Shown one piece after another: positions 1-8,107 of a stretch of 54,014 bases of DNA. Source of the DNA: CAZMNF01 sp964567595 (GTDB lineage Bacteria > Bipolaricaulota > Bipolaricaulia > RBG-16-55-9). The notes under the pieces are model-generated. The model was given only the letters and a program-made list of their open reading frames with translations, made no database searches and was not told the DNA's origin. The stretch is taken from assembly GCA_964567595.1 (NCBI GenBank), contig CAZMNF010000010.1, positions 1 to 54,014 on the forward strand. The letters are read 5' to 3'. The position numbers and the translations under genes are program-made. Every line of letters starts with the position of its first letter. The stretch's first letter is position 1.

Positions 1-1
1 C

Positions 2-73
2 GTCTGGGAGACGCAGGTCGTCTACTACGTCGACGACGTGAACGTCGAGATCGAGCAGCCGGGCGTCTTCTGA
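2..73 (+). CDS. C-terminal end of an unidentified protein (partial)
   Basis: An open frame enters from the left edge and stops with TGA at 71-73, giving 23 residues that end in QPGVF. The coding strand is plausible because the next gene is convergent, with its stop at 143. The fragment is too short to assign to a family, and I do not recognise it. No clear terminator is visible in the 69 bp before the convergent gene. Confidence 0.4.
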   Translation, partial: VWETQVVYYVDDVNVEIEQPGVF

Positions 74-142
74 CGCGCTTCCCCATCCTGCCAATGAACG
101 TGCAATCAGGGTCACAGGAGCGCCTGCCCCGCTGGGCGTAGC

Positions 143-1066
143 TCACGTGAAGCTGTGCAGGCTGGCGACGAAGTAGTTGATGCCGATCCAGGCGTAGAGC
201 ACAACCCCGTAGGCCGCTACCGACGCCCAGGCAACCTTGATGTCGCGCCAGCCGAAGTGCAGGCGCAGATGGAGGTAGACGGCGTACGCGAGCCAAGCGA
301 TGAGCATGGCCGTCTCCTTGGGATCCCATTCCCAGTAGGCGCCCCAGGCCTGCTTGGCCCAGATGCCGCCGAAGACGATGCCGCCGATCCCGTAGAAGGG
401 GAAGCCGATCGCGTTGGCCTTGTAGCTGAGCTCCTCCAGCTTCTTGAGCGCCTCGGGCGACTGGCCGCGGAAGCGGCGCCACAGCAGCAACAGGCTTGCG
501 CCGAAGCCCGTCGTGAAGAGCGCGATGCCGATGATCATGAAGATGACGTGAATGACGAGCCAATAGCTCTGCAACGCAGGCACCACGGGCGCCACGGCTC
601 GGGGAGCGATCGTCGGCGAGGCCGACAGCGCCAGCATGGTGAAGGCGATGCCGGTGACGATGGCGCCGACGCCGGGGAAGCGGTAACGGCGCTCGAAGAT
701 CAAATACGCCAGCGGAATGAGCCAAGCCATGAACGTCAGCGTCTCGTAGGTTGTCGTGATGGGGAGAAAGACGCTGATGGCCCAATCGGATGCCTGGCCG
801 AGCTCGATGGAGCGCAGCACGACGCCGATCGTGCCGAAGCCGACGCCGACCACGGTCAGCGTCGTCGCCCAGCGGAACCAGCTCAACGTCCGCGGCATGG
901 CCGGGCTGGCGGCGATGCCCACTGCCTGCGAGGACCGCTCGGCTGCCCCGTCGTTCGGCTCCCGATTGCCCAGATTGCCCAGTACGGCCCCGAGGAAGTA
1001 GCCGAAAAACGCGAGAAAGTACGCCGGCGTTGCGAGGAAGAAGAAAAAAGTACTGTCGAAACTCAT
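143..1066 (-). CDS. ccsA: Cytochrome c biogenesis protein CcsA/ResC (heme handling)
   Basis: This is the CcsA/ResC subunit of System II cytochrome c maturation. With ResB it carries heme across the cytoplasmic membrane and attaches it to apocytochrome CXXCH sites. The 307-residue protein has about eight membrane segments. The family WWD signature is at residues 241-251 (W-G-x-Y-W-x-W-D-P-K-E), and candidate axial His residues are at 173, 266 and 304. The start ATG overlaps the resB stop by 4 bp (ATGA), so the two are translationally coupled. It is the last gene of resA-resB-resC. The family assignment is firm; which System II naming scheme to use is a matter of convention. Confidence 0.93.
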   Translation of the reverse strand: MSFDSTFFFFLATPAYFLAFFGYFLGAVLGNLGNREPNDGAAERSSQAVGIAASPAMPRTLSWFRWATTLTVVGVGFGTIGVVLRSIELGQASDWAISVFLPITTTYETLTFMAWLIPLAYLIFERRYRFPGVGAIVTGIAFTMLALSASPTIAPRAVAPVVPALQSYWLVIHVIFMIIGIALFTTGFGASLLLLWRRFRGQSPEALKKLEELSYKANAIGFPFYGIGGIVFGGIWAKQAWGAYWEWDPKETAMLIAWLAYAVYLHLRLHFGWRDIKVAWASVAAYGVVLYAWIGINYFVASLHSFT

Positions 1067-2715
1067 GAAGATCCTCCTTTGGAGGCCGTCGCTAGCGCGT
1101 TGCCTTCATCCCCAGCGGGCACGCGCTCTAATTCCTGCTGAATGCGCTCCGTGATGTGATGGAACTCGGGAGTGAAGTCGCCCTTGCGGCTCCGGCCGCC
1201 CACAAGGATCTGGCCCGTCGCCTCGTCCACGTGCACCCAGACCGACTGGTGGCTGAACAGGAGGTTGCCGACCAGCATGACGATCATGAGGGCGAACGCC
1301 GAGTAGGCCACCGGAACGCCGGGGTCCCAGCTCATCTCCAGGCCCGTAAACTGCGGCGCCTTGAAACCCTCCAGATAGATCTTGTAGTCGCTGTCCACAG
1401 CGTTCTGCATCTGCGGCATCCGGGAGAAGGCCCAGGTGCGCAGCACCCGCTCACCCGTCTGAGCGTTGCGCACGATCACGAACGCTGCGGGGTTGTTGAG
1501 GCTCTGTGTCTTGCTGTACGCCACGCCCTCGGAGAGCGCAAAGTCCGGCAGGAACGCGTTGAACTCGACCTCGAGATCCTGGCTGGGGACGCGGAACGTC
1601 TCACCAACGGTGGCTTGGAACTCGCCGATCGATTCGCCTTGCGCGTCCGCGATGCGGAACGTCGCCGTCGCCGCGTTCATCCAGTCCTCGCCCATGGCCG
1701 TCTGGAACAGGCTGATGCCGCCGTACGTAAACGGGTGATTGACCTCGGTGAGGCCGCTTTGGACCTCGTTGCCCGCCTCGTCGATGACGGTCAGCCGCGT
1801 CTTCCAGTCCATGATGCGCTCGGTGCCTCGGTAGTTCTCGCTCCAGAACTCGTCCACGCGGACCCGGAAATCCCGGTTCGGAACCTCGATGACGTCGCCC
1901 TCGTGGGCGAGGTTCATCTCGGTGTAGCCGAAGAAGTTGGTCACGCCGAGGCCGATGATCGCGACGATCAGCGCCACGTGGAAGACGTCGATGGCGTAGC
2001 GCTCCCAGCGGCGCCGCTCGGCCAGAATCTGGCCGTCGTCCTCGCCTACCTTGTAGTGGCGCGCGCGAAGGGCGCTCTTGACGCGTTCCCGGATGGTCTC
2101 GGGCGGCTGGTCGGGCGCGTCAATCGTCGCACTGCAGGGCATGTTGGGCAGCGCCTTCGGCTTCTTGCGCGCCATCGGGCGCTGCACGTAGTTGCGCGAC
2201 GCCTGGAGCCGCTTGACCGTGCAGGCGGTCATGTTGATCAGGAACAAGCCCAGAATGGCGTAGGTGTACCAGGCCCCGAAGATCTGGAACAGGCCCATCG
2301 AGTTGAGGACCTCGAAGTTGTCCGGGCCGTATTGGGCCACCAAGTCGACGCGGCGGTTGAAGTCGAGCTGGGGCACCAGCGTCTGGATCAGGCCGATCAG
2401 CACCAACAGCGCGATCAGCGCGACCCCCAGCGGAATGGAGGTGAGCACGCGGGTCGACGTTCGGCCGACCCCGCGCCGTCGGGCTTCATGGATCGTGCCG
2501 CGCAGCCACTTCACAAACGTCAGGGCTAGGCTGAAGCCGAGCACCAGCCAGAACAGCAGGGTCGGCCAGGCACCGGCAAACGCCACCGTCGGCGGGAACA
2601 ATTCGGGCTCGCTGAGCGAGACGATCGAACCGACGAGCCCGATCGCCAGCAGCCCGTAGACGGTCCAGCGGGCGGTAAAGACGGCCTCAATATCTTGAGC
2701 CATCTGCCGGATCAT
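1063..2715 (-). CDS. resB: Cytochrome c biogenesis protein ResB (CcsB/Ccs1)
   Basis: ResB is the partner of CcsA in System II and chaperones apocytochrome and heme on the outer face of the cytoplasmic membrane. The 550-residue protein fits the family. It has three N-terminal membrane segments (roughly residues 15-35, 48-68 and 90-115), another near 240-265, a large extracytoplasmic domain from about 270 to 455, and a last segment near 465-485, followed by a short cytoplasmic tail. It overlaps both neighbours by 4 bp (ATGA at 2712-2715 with resA and at 1063-1066 with ccsA), the mark of a tightly coupled operon. Nothing looks truncated. Confidence 0.92.
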   Translation of the reverse strand: MIRQMAQDIEAVFTARWTVYGLLAIGLVGSIVSLSEPELFPPTVAFAGAWPTLLFWLVLGFSLALTFVKWLRGTIHEARRRGVGRTSTRVLTSIPLGVALIALLVLIGLIQTLVPQLDFNRRVDLVAQYGPDNFEVLNSMGLFQIFGAWYTYAILGLFLINMTACTVKRLQASRNYVQRPMARKKPKALPNMPCSATIDAPDQPPETIRERVKSALRARHYKVGEDDGQILAERRRWERYAIDVFHVALIVAIIGLGVTNFFGYTEMNLAHEGDVIEVPNRDFRVRVDEFWSENYRGTERIMDWKTRLTVIDEAGNEVQSGLTEVNHPFTYGGISLFQTAMGEDWMNAATATFRIADAQGESIGEFQATVGETFRVPSQDLEVEFNAFLPDFALSEGVAYSKTQSLNNPAAFVIVRNAQTGERVLRTWAFSRMPQMQNAVDSDYKIYLEGFKAPQFTGLEMSWDPGVPVAYSAFALMIVMLVGNLLFSHQSVWVHVDEATGQILVGGRSRKGDFTPEFHHITERIQQELERVPAGDEGNALATASKGGSS

Positions 2716-3410
2716 GGCTGCGGCGAGCTCACCTCGTCCAGCGCGTCCGTCGTCTTCTGGAAGCCTTGCAGCATGGTCTCCTCATCCATGGCGCCGTTCC
2801 AATAGCCCATGATGACACCGCGCTCGTCGATCCAGAACGAGGTCGGCAGCGCGGTCAGGCCGTACTGCACGAAAGCTTTCCCCTGGCGGTCGATCAGGTT
2901 GGGATAGGTGATGCCCAGTCGGTCCATGAACGACCGGGCCTCGGATATGGAGTGGTCCCAGTTGACCCCGACCACGGCGACGCGATCCCCATACTGCTCG
3001 TGGAAGTTCTGCAGGGCCGGCATTTCGGCCCGACAGGGCGCACACCACGTTCCCCAGAAGTTGAGCAGCACGGGCGTCCCGCGGAACTGGCGGAGCGAGA
3101 CGTCGTTGCCTTTGAAGTCGCTCAGCGCGATGTTCGGCGCTCGATGGCCCAGCTCGGCCGCCGTCTGGTCGGCGCGGACGGAGGCCTCCTGGTCCAGAAA
3201 CTCGCCATTGTTGCTGCGCGCGACCATCTGGCTCGTGTCGATTTCGGCGATTTCCGGCCGCTTCGCGCCCGGCTCCAGCGCGAAGTACGCGTACGCCACA
3301 AGGGCGAGAATGCCCACGCCGGCGAGCGCCGTGGCCGCAATGGCGGCGTACTTCAACGTGCGCAGCTTCCGCGGTTCGGTCTCGGCGTCAGGCCCTGGCG
3401 TTTCCGACAT
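2712..3410 (-). CDS. resA: ResA/TlpA-type membrane-anchored thioredoxin
   Basis: This thiol-disulfide reductase acts outside the cytoplasmic membrane. In System II, ResA reduces the apocytochrome CXXCH cysteines before heme attachment. The 232 residues include one membrane anchor (about 21-43) and a TlpA-like thioredoxin fold from about 90. The active site is W-C-A-P-C with Cys123 and Cys126, and the family cis-Pro motif (A-L-P-T-S) follows later. It is the first gene of resA-resB-resC. A -10 box ends only 6 nt before this ATG, so the mRNA probably starts at or next to the start codon. The acidic N-terminal 15 residues should lie in the cytoplasm. Confidence 0.9.
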   Translation of the reverse strand: MSETPGPDAETEPRKLRTLKYAAIAATALAGVGILALVAYAYFALEPGAKRPEIAEIDTSQMVARSNNGEFLDQEASVRADQTAAELGHRAPNIALSDFKGNDVSLRQFRGTPVLLNFWGTWCAPCRAEMPALQNFHEQYGDRVAVVGVNWDHSISEARSFMDRLGITYPNLIDRQGKAFVQYGLTALPTSFWIDERGVIMGYWNGAMDEETMLQGFQKTTDALDEVSSPQP

Positions 3411-3416
3411 ACGGGG

Positions 3417-3445
3417 AGTGTATAAATCGGGACCGATTCAGTCCA
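3417..3445 (-). promoter_or_regulatory. Promoter of resABC, predicted leaderless
   Basis: On the minus strand, TGGACT (3440-3445) and TACACT (3417-3422) are separated by 17 nt. Only 6 nt lie between the -10 box and the resA ATG at 3410, so transcription should begin at or next to the A of the start codon. No Shine-Dalgarno sequence can fit. An 8-bp palindrome TTGATCAA lies just upstream at 3451-3458 and could be an operator. Confidence 0.55.
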
Positions 3446-3462
3446 TGATCTTGATCAATAGC

Positions 3463-3672
3463 TCAGTCAGATGCCACGGCCTCGTAGCCGGCCTCTTGGA
3501 CGGCCCGAACGAGCGCGTCGGTGGCGACGTCGGAAGCGAGTTCGACGTGGGCCGTGCCGCCTTCGAGCGAGACATCGGCCGACTCGACGCCGCTGACGCC
3601 CTGCAGGGCGCTCTGGACGTGGCTGACGCAGTGCTCGCAGCTCATGCCGTCAATGCTCAACGTTCTGGTCAT
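3463..3672 (-). CDS. copZ: Heavy-metal-associated domain protein (CopZ-like copper chaperone)
   Basis: This 69-residue single-domain HMA protein has the metal-binding loop G-M-S-C-E-H-C with Cys12 and Cys15. CopZ-type chaperones bind Cu(I) in the cytoplasm and pass it to P-type ATPases or regulators. The fold pattern (beta-alpha-beta-beta-alpha-beta, ending in A-G-Y-E-A) is complete. The ATG lies inside the 3' end of yqeG (23-bp overlap) and has a good ribosome site (GGAGGAGGT). It lies between yqeG and resABC. No copper ATPase is in the window, so a link to cytochrome or oxidase maturation is only suggested by position. Confidence 0.88.
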   Translation of the reverse strand: MTRTLSIDGMSCEHCVSHVQSALQGVSGVESADVSLEGGTAHVELASDVATDALVRAVQEAGYEAVASD

Positions 3673-4240
3673 GGCTCAACACCTCCTCCGTTGCTCGATA
3701 ATCGGTTGGCGGGTCGAGCGTCGACGCGCGCGCTTCGGGGGTCCACTGGCCGCTGAGGCGCAGGATTTGGCGCTCGAGCCAACGACGCCCCCGGGTGGAT
3801 GAGGTCTCGGTTTCGGGGGCGAACGGGCGGACGAGCACGGTGTGGAGCCCGACGCGGCGAGCCCCCAGCACGTCGGTGAAAATCTGGTCGCCGACCATCG
3901 CGACGTCGTCGGCGTCCATGGCCAACGCGCCCAGCATCTGGTGAAAGGCATGCGTGCCCGGCTTACCGGCGTTGAACCGGAGCGGGCGATCGCTGAGCTT
4001 GGCTCGGACCGCCTCGCGGTCGATCCCCTCATCGTTGCTCAGAAACGCCACCTTGAACCCGGCCGCTTCCACCTCGGCCAACCAGTGCAGGATGCGCTCA
4101 TCCCACTCGGTGAAGCCCCACGGGCCCAGCGTATTGTCCAAGTCAAAGATCACCCCGCGGATGCCGCGAGCTCGGAGCCCGTCGAGGTCGAGTTCGAAAA
4201 CCGACCTCAGATGCTGATGAGGCGTCAGACGGGGGATCAT
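3650..4240 (-). CDS. yqeG: YqeG-family HAD phosphatase
   Basis: HAD-superfamily (subfamily IIIA) phosphatase of the YqeG type, 196 residues from the chosen start. Motif I is D-L-D-N-T with Asp33 and Asp35. Motif II is around F-L-S-N, the conserved Lys is in G-K-P-G-T, and motif III is G-D-Q-I-F-T-D. A longer upstream frame exists, but the start at 4240 is preferred because it overlaps the preceding gene by ATGA and begins with the typical family N-terminus (M-I-P-R-L-T-P). Relatives act on phosphatidylglycerophosphate in plants and cyanobacteria; the bacterial YqeG substrate is less certain. The CopZ gene overlaps its 3' end. Confidence 0.85.
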   Translation of the reverse strand: MIPRLTPHQHLRSVFELDLDGLRARGIRGVIFDLDNTLGPWGFTEWDERILHWLAEVEAAGFKVAFLSNDEGIDREAVRAKLSDRPLRFNAGKPGTHAFHQMLGALAMDADDVAMVGDQIFTDVLGARRVGLHTVLVRPFAPETETSSTRGRRWLERQILRLSGQWTPEARASTLDPPTDYRATEEVLSHDQNVEH

Positions 4241-4491
4241 GACAGCGATGAGCGAACCTCGCCGATAGGGATGTGGCGAGCCACGTTGTCGAGGACGCGC
4301 CGGACCTCGTCGCCAAACTCGGGCGAGGTCAGGATCTTGACGTAGCGTTGGCCATCGGCCATGTGCCAATCCCGACGCACCTGGGCGATCCCGTCATAGG
4401 CTTCGATGATCGTCTCCAGGAAGTAGATGTCGCGCTCGGCCATCTGGACGTAGAGCGCGATCGTATCGCCCATCACGGATCCGTCGCTCAT
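4237..4491 (-). CDS. DUF4911 family small protein
   Basis: An 84-residue soluble protein with the DUF4911 pattern: I-Y-F-L-E-T-I-I-E-A-Y-D-G followed by a strand and R-Y-V-K-I-L-T-S-P-E-F. Its function is unknown. I chose the ATG at 4491 because GGGAG lies about 9 nt upstream, whereas the in-frame ATG at 4506 lacks a ribosome site. The stop overlaps the yqeG start by 4 bp, so the two proteins are made together. Confidence 0.65.
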   Translation of the reverse strand: MSDGSVMGDTIALYVQMAERDIYFLETIIEAYDGIAQVRRDWHMADGQRYVKILTSPEFGDEVRRVLDNVARHIPIGEVRSSLS

Positions 4492-4558
4492 GCTTTTCGC
4501 TCCCATCTGCCGCGATCAACGTCGAGGCGTCACCCCTCCGTGAGGACGCGGCATCGGC

Positions 4559-4577
4559 CCGCCCTCGCTGAGGGCGG
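4559..4577 (-). terminator. GC-rich hairpin downstream of the foldase gene
   Basis: An 8-bp perfect stem (CCGCCCTC / GAGGGCGG) closes a 3-nt loop. It lies 95 bp after the stop of the parvulin/TPR gene and 68 bp before the DUF4911 start. No T-tract follows on the minus strand, so it is at best a weak intrinsic terminator or an mRNA 3'-end stabiliser. Confidence 0.35.
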
Positions 4578-4671
4578 CTATACCGCTGTGGGGCGGCCTT
4601 TCGCCGAAGCCCACTGACGGCACGACCAGTGACGCATGTCGTCTTCCCACGGATCGGCCTGTGCGACAGCG

Positions 4672-7600
4672 CTATTGGCCGTCGCCCATCTCGCCGTCCT
4701 GATTGCCGCCGCTCGGTGACGTCGAAGCCGGCCCGCTCCCTTGGCCCTGTTGCGACATCTGCGACTCCATCTGGCTCTGGAGCTCGGCCACCCGATCGGG
4801 CCGATAGTCCGGATAGGTCTCCTGCAGCGTCTGCAGCGGCTGTTGCGCCTGGCTGGGCTGGCCCTGATCGAGATAGAGGCTGGCGAGCTGGACGAGCGCG
4901 TCCTTGCCGTCCTCACTGAGCGAGCCCTCGCCGTGGATCGCGCGGTCAGCCTCCAACAGCGACTGATAGATTCCCATCTGTTCCGGGGCCGACGGGTCCT
5001 GCAGCACGGCGGATTTCAGATGGTCCTTAGCTTGCTCCGGCCGATCGAGCGCGAGCTGCGCTTCGCCGATGCCCTGATGGGCACGCCAGTTGTCCGGCGA
5101 GCCCTCCAGGACCGTCCGGTACTGCTCGATGGCGTTGCTGTGTTGCTCGGCGTCCCGGTAGAGCGAGGCGAGTTGGAAGCGGGTGTCCTGGTCGTCCGGC
5201 TCCAGCTCGAGGATTTTCCGGGCCACCTCGATCTGCGTCGACTGATCGGCCCGTAGCTCCAACGCCCGGCGGTACTCGGACACGGCGTCCTCGGCGTTGC
5301 CCTGCGCCCGATACGCGTCGCCCAGCGTGGCGTGCGCGGCGGCGGAGTACTGGCCCGCCGATCGATCCACGACGCCCTCCAGCGTGGCGACGGCGTCCTC
5401 AACCTGGCCGGCCTCCAGCTGGGCCTGACCGAGCTGGATCTCAACGTCGACGGGACTTTCGACCCCGGCCTCCAGGGCCGCATCGTAGGCCTCGATCGCG
5501 TCCGCGTAGGCGCCCTGATCCAGGTGCAGGTCGCCGAGCAGCTTCTGTACCTCGCCCAACCGCCGATCCGTGGAGGCAAGCTCGTCGCGCAAGTCCGTCA
5601 GGACCTCGCGAGCCTGGGCGATCGGCTCGTCGTTGCCGGTCGCCTCGGCCTGATCGAGATAGGTCTGGGCCAGGTTGATGCGAATGTCGCGCCAGCTTGA
5701 CGAGCCCTGCTCGACCATGCCAGCCGCGCTGTTCAGATGCTCCACGGCCTCAGCGTGGTTGCCGCGGTTCCGCTGGATGTCGGCCGCGAGGGTCTGGGCA
5801 TCGGCGTAGTCCGAATCGATCTCCAAGGCGCGGTTGATCTGGGTCAGGGCGCGATCGGGATTGTCGACCTTGTTGTTCAAAAACCGAGCGTAGTAGTAGC
5901 GCAGTTCGGCGTTCTCCGAGGCCAGCTCCACGACGGACTGGTATTCGGACTCGTCGCTCGGCCCGAAGTTGCCGACGCTGGCCAGGAACGCGTCCGCGGC
6001 GTTCTGTTTCGCCTGACGGAGGCGCTCCTGCAGTGACTGGCGCTCCTCTTCCGAGGCGTCCTCGCCGAGGTTGTCGAGCTGTGACTGCAGGACTTCGGCC
6101 TTGTTCTGATACAGCTGGCTCTGATAGTACCCGATGTTCGGATCGTTCGCCGCGGAGGAGCTCGCCTCGTCGTAGGCCGCAATGGCTTCATCCAACAACT
6201 CGAGCTTGCGCTCATTGTCCTCGGCCTGATCGGCCTCGTCCTCGAGCCGATATGCCTCGAGCAGCTGCTCCTCGATGACGATCTCGGACTCGTCCCGCTG
6301 CTCTTGGATCCACTCGTCGAAGCGGTTCTGGCGTTCCTGTTGTTTGTAGGCGTCCGTGACCTGCTGCTTGAGCGAGTCGGTGGTCCGAGTCTCCTCGATT
6401 TTGAGGACGTGGAAGCCGGCATCGGTGCGGAACGGTTCGCTCACCTGGCCGGGCTCGAGGTCGAACGCCTTGGCTACGAGCCGGTCCGGTTGACTGGCAT
6501 TGTAGCCGATCCAGCCCAAGCTGCCGCCGTTGCTGGCGTTGTCGCCGTCCGAGTGTTGTTGGGCCAGCGAGGCGAAGTCGGCGTCGCCGGACTGGAGCTG
6601 GTTGTAGACGCTCTGGATCTGGCGCTGCGCCGACTGGACTTGCTCGTCCGGCGCATCCGACGGCAGGCTGATCTGGATCTGCCGAGCGTCAACCTCGGGT
6701 TGCTTGGGGAACTCGCCGTTTTCGCGAGCGGACTCGAGCCAACTCTGGAAACGCTCGTCTTGGACGTTCGAGACGTAGTCCTGGCGAATCTGGTCGCGGG
6801 CCTGGTCAAAGCCGGACGAGCGCTTGCCCTCCAGCTTGATCAGGTGGAGCCCGAACTGGGTCCGGACCGGATCGGAAATCTCGCCCTCGTCGAGCTCGAA
6901 CGCGGCCTCCTCGAACGGCGCCGCCATTTGCCCCTTGCCGAACCAGCCGAGGTCACCGCCGTCCGACCCGCTGGGCCCGTCGGAATGCTGTCGAGCCATC
7001 TGGGCGAAGTCGGCGCCCTCGTCAAGTTGCTGTTGGATCTCGGCGATCTGCTGCTCGGCGGATTGCACTTGAGCGTCGGAGGCGTCCTCTGGCAGCTCGA
7101 TCAGAATATGGCGCGCGTGGACCTCCTCCGAGCCGTACTGGTCCTGGTTCTCCTCGAAGTAGGCCCGCAAATTCTCGTCTGTCGGGACGACGGGCTCGAC
7201 GACCTGCGAGACGAACTGCTGTTTGTTCTCCTCCATGTACGACAGCAGGTCGTCCGTTGCCGGGTCGATCTCGCCGACGACTTGGTCTTGGAGTCGCTCC
7301 CGCTTGAGCTCTTGGCGGGCCTGGCCGCGGAGATAGTTCTTGAACTCGGAGATGGAGCCCGTGGAGAGATTGAACGCCTGGGCAAACCGTTGGCGGACTT
7401 GCGGGTTGTTCTCCAACAGCGTGCGCAAGCGGTCTTCAGTCACGCCATTCTGTTGCAGGAACTGGTCGTACTGCTGCTTGAAGCGCTCATCGACCTCGGT
7501 CTGCGGCACCGACAGGCCACGCTCCTCTGCCCGCTGCGAGATGAGCGCGTTTCGGATCAGCTGGTTGGCCGCTTCGTTCCGCAACTGCAGCCGATAGTGG

Positions 7601-7887
7601 GCGCCACTGGCACCCTGCAGCCGCTGTTCGAAGTTGCCGCCGAACTGCGAATACAGTTGCTGATAGCGCTGGATGGTCTGTTGATGTCGCGTGTCCAGTT
7701 CCGACGTGGGAATCTCTTCGCCGTTGACGACGATCGCCGGTTGTTGCTCCTGTTGTTGCTGATCCGACATGTTCCCAAAGAGCCCTTGCGGACCGCCGGG
7801 TGTGAAGAACAGCACCCCGCCAGCCCCGAATCCGATAATAACGACCCAAAGCGTTACGGTTACCCAGAGTTTCTGCCCCCGGTTCAT
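4672..7887 (-). CDS. Membrane-anchored double-parvulin TPR foldase (PpiD/SurA-like)
   Basis: Peptidyl-prolyl isomerase and chaperone, 1071 residues, much longer than PpiD (about 620) or SurA (about 430). Order: N-terminal membrane anchor (about 8-29), Gln-rich linker, SurA-like N domain (50-215), parvulin domain 1 (about 252-356), parvulin domain 2 (about 398-501), then about 500 residues of tetratricopeptide repeats and a Ser/Gly/Gln tail. Domain 1 keeps the active-site His260 (A-R-H-I-L-I), but domain 2 has Gln403 there (A-R-Q-I-Q-I) and may only bind clients. It should face the periplasm and help fold envelope proteins. The composition is acidic and Gln-rich. Confidence 0.85.
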   Translation of the reverse strand: MNRGQKLWVTVTLWVVIIGFGAGGVLFFTPGGPQGLFGNMSDQQQQEQQPAIVVNGEEIPTSELDTRHQQTIQRYQQLYSQFGGNFEQRLQGASGAHYRLQLRNEAANQLIRNALISQRAEERGLSVPQTEVDERFKQQYDQFLQQNGVTEDRLRTLLENNPQVRQRFAQAFNLSTGSISEFKNYLRGQARQELKRERLQDQVVGEIDPATDDLLSYMEENKQQFVSQVVEPVVPTDENLRAYFEENQDQYGSEEVHARHILIELPEDASDAQVQSAEQQIAEIQQQLDEGADFAQMARQHSDGPSGSDGGDLGWFGKGQMAAPFEEAAFELDEGEISDPVRTQFGLHLIKLEGKRSSGFDQARDQIRQDYVSNVQDERFQSWLESARENGEFPKQPEVDARQIQISLPSDAPDEQVQSAQRQIQSVYNQLQSGDADFASLAQQHSDGDNASNGGSLGWIGYNASQPDRLVAKAFDLEPGQVSEPFRTDAGFHVLKIEETRTTDSLKQQVTDAYKQQERQNRFDEWIQEQRDESEIVIEEQLLEAYRLEDEADQAEDNERKLELLDEAIAAYDEASSSAANDPNIGYYQSQLYQNKAEVLQSQLDNLGEDASEEERQSLQERLRQAKQNAADAFLASVGNFGPSDESEYQSVVELASENAELRYYYARFLNNKVDNPDRALTQINRALEIDSDYADAQTLAADIQRNRGNHAEAVEHLNSAAGMVEQGSSSWRDIRINLAQTYLDQAEATGNDEPIAQAREVLTDLRDELASTDRRLGEVQKLLGDLHLDQGAYADAIEAYDAALEAGVESPVDVEIQLGQAQLEAGQVEDAVATLEGVVDRSAGQYSAAAHATLGDAYRAQGNAEDAVSEYRRALELRADQSTQIEVARKILELEPDDQDTRFQLASLYRDAEQHSNAIEQYRTVLEGSPDNWRAHQGIGEAQLALDRPEQAKDHLKSAVLQDPSAPEQMGIYQSLLEADRAIHGEGSLSEDGKDALVQLASLYLDQGQPSQAQQPLQTLQETYPDYRPDRVAELQSQMESQMSQQGQGSGPASTSPSGGNQDGEMGDGQ

Positions 7888-8044
7888 ATGGTCAATCCCT
7901 TCCTCTTGGTTTTCGTCTCACGTGCCATTTCCTGGACAATCGCCATGATAACGCCGTGCGGTGAGCTCCAGATACACGCGGACGGGTTGTGGAGAATGCC
8001 TGCATCAGTCCCAACTCGTCATGGGGCGATTAATAAACATTGGA

Positions 8045-8059
8045 CGCCGAGCCGCGGCG
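8045..8059 (-). terminator. Possible terminator after spoVS
   Basis: The stem CGCCG / CGGCG around a 5-nt loop is followed on the minus strand by an AT-rich run (aatgtttattaat). It lies about 50 bp after the spoVS stop and ahead of the foldase gene. The stem is short. The rest of the 220-bp gap (7888-8107) shows only a possible -10 box TATCAT at 7945-7950 for the foldase gene, without a convincing -35. Confidence 0.3.
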
Positions 8060-8107
8060 CCCTGCTCATCCCTATAGACGATCGCGTCTCTGCGGACTGA
8101 TGCGAGT

